A DNA stretch of 10,358 nucleotides from JAVBPA01 sp031549925 (lineage in GTDB: Bacteria; Bacillota; Clostridia; Oscillospirales; CAG-272). A program made the position numbers and the translations under genes. The first letter of the stretch is position 1, and the number at the start of each line of letters is the position of its first letter. This document shows positions 7,409-10,358 of this stretch, piece by piece. The stretch lies in the NCBI GenBank assembly GCA_031549925.1, contig JAVBPA010000081.1, positions 1-10,358 of the forward strand. Reading direction: 5' to 3'. The notes under the pieces were generated by a model. It ran no database searches, was not told the origin of the DNA, and saw nothing but the letters and a program-made list of their open reading frames with translations.

Positions 7409-7437
7409 TTGACAAAAGCATATAATGCGATTATAAT
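7409..7437 (+). promoter_or_regulatory. Perfect consensus sigma70-type promoter, with a second overlapping candidate
   Basis: TTGACA (7409-7414) and TATAAT (7432-7437) match both consensus hexamers exactly, with the ideal 17-bp spacing. An additional TTGACA (7395-7400) and TATAAT (7421-7426) interleave with them at a poorer 20-bp spacing. Transcription should begin near 7444, leaving a leader of about 195 bases before the kinase ATG at 7641. The rest of the 284-bp gap (7357-7640) is very AT-rich, with only weak A/T inverted repeats and no gene. Confidence 0.85.
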
Positions 7438-7640
7438 GGCTTAAAATACACGAATATAAAGATTATGAATATATAATTATATTTTATAATAAAAAAACTT
7501 GATATTTATACAAAAAATAAGAAAAAACAAAAATATTTATTTTTTGAGAAATAAAATATTTATAGATAAAAATATTAAATAAAATATTTCGGATAAAATA
7601 CAAACAACAAATACCATCTACAGGAAGGGTCAGTAATATT

Positions 7641-8780
7641 ATGTCAACAAAAACAAATACCGATACCGTTGTGCTGGAACAATCTATTTTAAATATTTGC
7701 AATAAATTCGGTATCCAAGGCGAATTTAAAAGCCTTGAAATAATTCATATGGGGAATATTAACAATACATACAAGGTATGTTGTGAAGAAAACGGTATAA
7801 AAAAAGAATATATAATTCAAAAAGTTAATAAATATGTTTTCTCAGAGCCGCTTAATATCATGGATAATATTACCAAAATCACAAAGCATATTCATGATAA
7901 AGTTAAAAATGCCGGTAAGGATACAACCAGATACGCTGTTAAGTATTATACAACGGATGAGGGAAAAAATTATTTTCTTGATGATTTCGACGATTATTGG
8001 CGTGTTTCCCGCCGTATTTGCAATTCGGTGGCTTATAATTCAAGCAATGATTTGAAAATACTGCGTTCCGCGGGAAGTGCTTTCGGTTCTTTTCAGATGC
8101 TGTTATCCGATTTTGACGCTTCAGTGCTGAATATTACCATTGAAAATTTTCACAATACACCCTGGCGTTTGAAAAACTTTTTTGAATCGGTGCAAAAAAA
8201 CGAAGCCGGCCGCTTGGATGAAGTTATCCGGGAAGTGGAGTGGTTTAAAAAAGTAACCGATATAGCGTCAAAGCTCGAACGCATGAAAACGGCAAATGAA
8301 ATACCAGTCAGAGTTACGCATAATGACACGAAGGTTAACAATGTTTTGTTTGATATCGAAACGGGTGAACCTCTTGTCGTAGTCGATCTTGATACGGTTA
8401 TGCCGGGTCTCGCAATGCACGATTTCGGAGACGCTGTCAGATCCGCCGCTTGCACAACGGCTGAGGATGAAACTGATCTTGACAAGGTTCAGATGGATTT
8501 GGATTTATACTATGCTTTTACAGAGGGATTTATATCGCAGACATCGAATGCTTTGACAAAAAATGAAATTGATACAATGGCTCTCGGAGCGGTTACGATA
8601 ACGATAGAGCTTGCCTCCCGCTTTTTAAAGGATTATCTTGACGGAGATAAATATTTTAAGATACTTTATCCGAATCATAATATTGACCGCGCGCGCTGCC
8701 AGATAAAGCTTGCCTGCGATATGCTGAATAAATTCGATAAAATGGAAAACATTGTAAAAGAAGTAGCTGAAAGAGTATAG
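7641..8780 (+). CDS. nahK: N-acetylhexosamine 1-kinase-like phosphotransferase (APH/choline-kinase fold)
   Basis: Predicted to phosphorylate a sugar using ATP, by family analogy the anomeric hydroxyl of N-acetylglucosamine or N-acetylgalactosamine. The 379-residue length is close to known NahK proteins (about 360). The N-lobe includes HMGNINNTYKV (36-46, nucleotide loop) and YIIQKVNKYVF (57-67, with the candidate ATP-binding lysine). The catalytic loop is THNDTKVNNVLFD (226-238, base Asp229, Asn234). The metal-binding motif is VVVDLDTVMPG (246-256), followed by DFGDAVR (261-267). The VDLDTVMPG signature is what points to NahK rather than aminoglycoside kinases. A purine-rich site, aggaagg (7622-7628), precedes the start. 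It is transcribed from the strong promoter at 7409, probably with the downstream superfamily protein. The lacto-N-biose phosphorylase that accompanies NahK in bifidobacteria is not in view, so the substrate is uncertain. Confidence 0.82.
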   Translation: MSTKTNTDTVVLEQSILNICNKFGIQGEFKSLEIIHMGNINNTYKVCCEENGIKKEYIIQKVNKYVFSEPLNIMDNITKITKHIHDKVKNAGKDTTRYAVKYYTTDEGKNYFLDDFDDYWRVSRRICNSVAYNSSNDLKILRSAGSAFGSFQMLLSDFDASVLNITIENFHNTPWRLKNFFESVQKNEAGRLDEVIREVEWFKKVTDIASKLERMKTANEIPVRVTHNDTKVNNVLFDIETGEPLVVVDLDTVMPGLAMHDFGDAVRSAACTTAEDETDLDKVQMDLDLYYAFTEGFISQTSNALTKNEIDTMALGAVTITIELASRFLKDYLDGDKYFKILYPNHNIDRARCQIKLACDMLNKFDKMENIVKEVAERV

Positions 8781-8798
8781 AAATATATAAATTTAATG

Positions 8799-8850
8799 TC
8801 ACGGTGTATCGGGTTTAAAAACCCTAAAAAATATTGATTTCGCGGGAAGT
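8799..8850 (+). repeat. Partial copy of the 5358-5517 intergenic element
   Basis: These 52 bases align without gaps to 5466-5517 with 38 identities, including an exact 10-base start (tcacggtgta) and the nearly exact aaaccctaaaaaatattgat block. Its last 17 bases match the reverse complement of the other copy's left arm (5358-5374) at 16 of 17 positions, better than that copy's own right arm does. The left half is absent. It fills about half of the 97-bp gap between the kinase stop and the next gene and would be part of their mRNA. A small hairpin, gggtt/aaccc (8811-8824), is internal. Confidence 0.6.
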
Positions 8851-8877
8851 ATAATAAAAAAACGGAGTAATTATAAA

Positions 8878-10005
8878 ATGAATCTCACTTCAAAAGAACG
8901 CCTGTGGCGGATATTTAAAAACCAGCCTTATGACCGACCGGCTTTTAAGCTTTGGGGCTCATGGAAATACAACGGAGACGGCAGCGATCTTCCTAAAGAT
9001 TACCGCGATATTATAATGACGGCTTCTGAAACCACCGATTTGTTTTCGGGAGTCGGTTCTCCTTTTAATATTTACTATGGATGCAGTGATAAAATTCCGG
9101 TTACAGGAGAAGTAGTTCCTACATCGAGTCCGTTATGGAATGACCACATTACGGTTTATCATACTCAATTAGGAGATTTAAGGACAGTTTACCGCGCGTC
9201 AACTATCGGCGAACCCGGATATATTATGGAATATGCGGTAAAAGAACAGGATGATTTAAAAAAACTTCTTTCTATGCCTTATACTCCGTATCCGTTTTCC
9301 TGCGATTATGAAGGCGCGCTTGCCGCTATGGGCGACCGGGGAATCGTAACAATCGGAATCGATCACGCGGGGTATGCCCTCCAGCGTATGACGGGGTCGG
9401 AAAACTTCGCGCTTTTTACGATCGATTGCCATGATATGGTTGATGAAATTATTTCGAATTATACAGACCGCATTTGCGAACATTTGAAACAATTCTTTGA
9501 AGCGGGAATAAAAGCTCCGGTTGCGTATGTGGGTCCGGAACTTTTAACTCCTCCTCTGCTCAACATGGCGGGGTATAACGATTTTATCTTCAAATATGAT
9601 AAAAAAATCTGCGATTTGATACATAATGCCGGAAGCTATGTCTGGATGCACTGCCATGGAAAGGTCGCCCGCCTGCTCGACAGCTTTATTGATATGGGAA
9701 TAGATATAATAAATCCGCTCGAACCTCCGAAAAACGGCGATGTTGATTTATACGAAATTACAAAAAAATATAAAAACCGCATAGGGCTTGAAGGAAATAT
9801 CGAAATTCAGGATATATTGCTGGGAGATCCGGAGGAGCTGAGAGAAAATATCAAAACCTGCGCCGAAGCGGGAAGTTTGGGAGGACGGTTTATTTTATGC
9901 CAGTCCGCCGGTTTTATGGAATATATAAATCCAACGGAGCATTACCTTTCAAATTTACGGCTTTATCTTGAATACGGTTTGGAATGTGTTTCTAAATTAA
10001 AATAA
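8878..10005 (+). CDS. Uroporphyrinogen decarboxylase superfamily protein, probable zinc/corrinoid-type methyltransferase relative
   Basis: A 375-residue single-domain protein of the UroD/MtaA/CmuA superfamily (TIM-barrel fold). True UroD makes coproporphyrinogen; the relatives move methyl groups with a zinc site. The N-terminus MNLTSKERLWRIFKNQPYDRP is the usual opening of the methyltransferase-like branch. Candidate zinc ligands are in MHCHGKV (257-263, His258/Cys259/His260) and FILCQSAG (338-345, Cys341), placed like the His-X-Cys and late Cys of MtaA-type proteins. This is why I do not call it hemE, and no haem genes are nearby. The site cggag (8863-8867) supports the ATG. It follows the NahK-like kinase in what looks like one transcript, with no terminator between. 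No corrinoid protein gene is visible. The substrate is unknown. Confidence 0.8.
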   Translation: MNLTSKERLWRIFKNQPYDRPAFKLWGSWKYNGDGSDLPKDYRDIIMTASETTDLFSGVGSPFNIYYGCSDKIPVTGEVVPTSSPLWNDHITVYHTQLGDLRTVYRASTIGEPGYIMEYAVKEQDDLKKLLSMPYTPYPFSCDYEGALAAMGDRGIVTIGIDHAGYALQRMTGSENFALFTIDCHDMVDEIISNYTDRICEHLKQFFEAGIKAPVAYVGPELLTPPLLNMAGYNDFIFKYDKKICDLIHNAGSYVWMHCHGKVARLLDSFIDMGIDIINPLEPPKNGDVDLYEITKKYKNRIGLEGNIEIQDILLGDPEELRENIKTCAEAGSLGGRFILCQSAGFMEYINPTEHYLSNLRLYLEYGLECVSKLK

Positions 10006-10045
10006 GATACAAACTTAAAGCTCCGATTAAACTGAGGTGATATTT

Positions 10046-10072
10046 ATGCTTCGAATCAGATATCCCTGTTAA
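10046..10072 (+). CDS. Possible 8-codon leader peptide (MLRIRYPC)
   Basis: An ATG at 10046 opens a frame of eight codons ending in TAA. A strong ribosome binding site, gaggtgat (10034-10041), precedes it at good spacing, better than that of several full genes here. The ribosome binding site and the early codons lie inside hairpin P1, so translation and folding would compete. This is the arrangement expected of a translated attenuator peptide. Alternatively the site is part of the RNA structure only. No regulated gene follows within the window; the next signal is a terminator. Confidence 0.35.
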   Translation: MLRIRYPC

Positions 10073-10259
10073 CTTTTACTTCAGGCGAAAGCCCGAAGTC
10101 CTCCGTTTGAAGATGACCGGAAGAAGTAATCATCAATAATCAATATACGGAGGTACGGTCGCTTTTTTGCGAAAAAAAGCTCCGCAAAAAACGTTATTTG
10201 GGTTATGATAAAACATAAATTTGGGAACTATAGTTTATTTTCAAAAAAGAAAACCAAAC

Positions 10260-10293
10260 ACCGCCGGCTTTATTTTGCTCCGGCGGTTTTTTT
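10260..10293 (+). terminator. Strong intrinsic terminator
   Basis: The stem accgccgg (10260-10267) pairs with ccggcggt (10280-10287), all eight pairs Watson-Crick and mostly G-C. It has a 12-base loop and is followed by a run of seven T (10287-10293). It ends the + strand transcript that includes the structured region. On the opposite strand the run after the stem is only a mixed tgtttggtttt, so it is weaker in that direction. Confidence 0.92.
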
Positions 10294-10313
10294 GTCTGAA
10301 ACGGATTGAAATT

Positions 10314-10358
10314 TTACTTCCAAAAATACGGGTATCTTTTTAACCGATTTTCAAGCGG
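10314..10358 (-). CDS. Possible C-terminal end of a convergent gene, cut by window edge
   Basis: On the - strand one frame is open from the right edge to a TAA at 10316-10314, reading PLENRLKRYPYFWK. The other two - strand frames stop almost at once. A convergent gene would fit the terminator just beyond it. Fourteen codons are far too few to establish a gene, and no family can be assigned. Confidence 0.25.
   Translation of the reverse strand, partial: PLENRLKRYPYFWK

Larger units (their letters stand above)
10020..10293 (+). ncRNA. Candidate structured RNA with pseudoknot, ending in an intrinsic terminator
   Basis: Most of the 353-bp gap after the last full gene is organised as pairing elements. 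P1 pairs 10030-10043 with 10060-10070: 11 bp, with bulges on one side. P2 pairs acttc/gaagt and ggc/gcc (10078-10099) around a GAAA tetraloop, with one mismatch. Directly abutting is an H-type pseudoknot: stem 1 cctccgt (10100-10106) with acggagg (10147-10153), stem 2 gaccg (10115-10119) with cggtc (10156-10160). Two alternative A/T hairpins follow (10161-10191), and a strong terminator ends near 10293. A weak promoter candidate (TTGAAT 9968-9973, TCTAAA 9991-9996, 17-bp spacing) overlaps the end of the preceding gene. It could be a stand-alone RNA, a riboswitch-like leader or a 3' UTR. I do not recognise a named class, and the folding is by eye. Confidence 0.5.

Noticed and set aside
7500..7600. 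A/T inverted repeats in the kinase leader as a structured regulator
   Set aside because: The region is almost pure A/T, so imperfect inverted repeats are expected by chance, and none has a G-C core.
7641..8780. Aminoglycoside or choline resistance-type kinase
   Set aside because: The VDLDTVMPG motif and overall length fit N-acetylhexosamine kinases better. The shared HNDxxxxN loop only shows the common fold.
8878..10005. hemE (true uroporphyrinogen decarboxylase)
   Set aside because: The HCHG and late Cys motifs fit the methyltransferase branch, the hemE N-terminal substrate signature is not seen, and no haem genes are adjacent.
10120..10146. Near-repeat of aatcatc/aataatc as a CRISPR-like or iteron array
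   Set aside because: Only about two imperfect 7-base units are present, with no spacers. It fits better as the long loop of the pseudoknot.

Overview
The window looks like a moderately AT-rich bacterial chromosome, most likely from an anaerobic Clostridia-type Firmicute. This is an inference from purine-rich Shine-Dalgarno sites, a textbook TTGACA/TATAAT promoter, intrinsic terminators and the gene families present. No taxonomic marker gene is present, so the assignment is tentative.

Positions 1-5348 hold a 2-oxo acid dehydrogenase complex on the + strand in the order E2, E3, E1. The E2 gene is cut by the window edge in its lipoyl domain, and the lipoylated lysine is codon 14-16. It is followed by dihydrolipoyl dehydrogenase (1346-2716) and a single 828-residue E1 polypeptide (2862-5348) in which alpha and beta subunits are fused. 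The oxo acid used cannot be read from the sequence. A lipoate-protein ligase gene (lplA, 6394-7356) lies about 1 kb downstream and would supply the lipoyl group the E2 needs. Between them, on the - strand, is a membrane-anchored polysaccharide deacetylase (5631-6362) whose start codon is only 31 bp from that of lplA.

The gap between E1 and the deacetylase (5349-5630) is not empty. It carries a roughly 160-bp element with 17-bp terminal inverted repeats and extensive internal pairing (5358-5517), followed by a convergent terminator hairpin (5526-5555). A second, partial copy of its right half lies at 8799-8850, so this is a dispersed repeat family.

Positions 7357-10005 hold an apparent two-gene unit: an AT-rich 284-bp leader region with a perfect sigma70-type promoter, an N-acetylhexosamine 1-kinase-like (NahK) phosphotransferase, and a uroporphyrinogen-decarboxylase-superfamily protein that looks like a zinc-dependent methyltransferase rather than a haem enzyme. 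The partial repeat copy sits in the gap between the two.

The last 353 bases hold no ordinary gene but are the most intriguing part. There is an 8-codon open frame with a strong ribosome binding site, a hairpin that would hide that site, a GAAA-capped hairpin, an H-type pseudoknot, two mutually exclusive A/T-rich hairpins and a strong intrinsic terminator ending near 10293. I read this as a candidate structured non-coding RNA or cis-regulatory leader that I cannot assign to a known class. The last 45 bases may contain the 3' end of a - strand gene.
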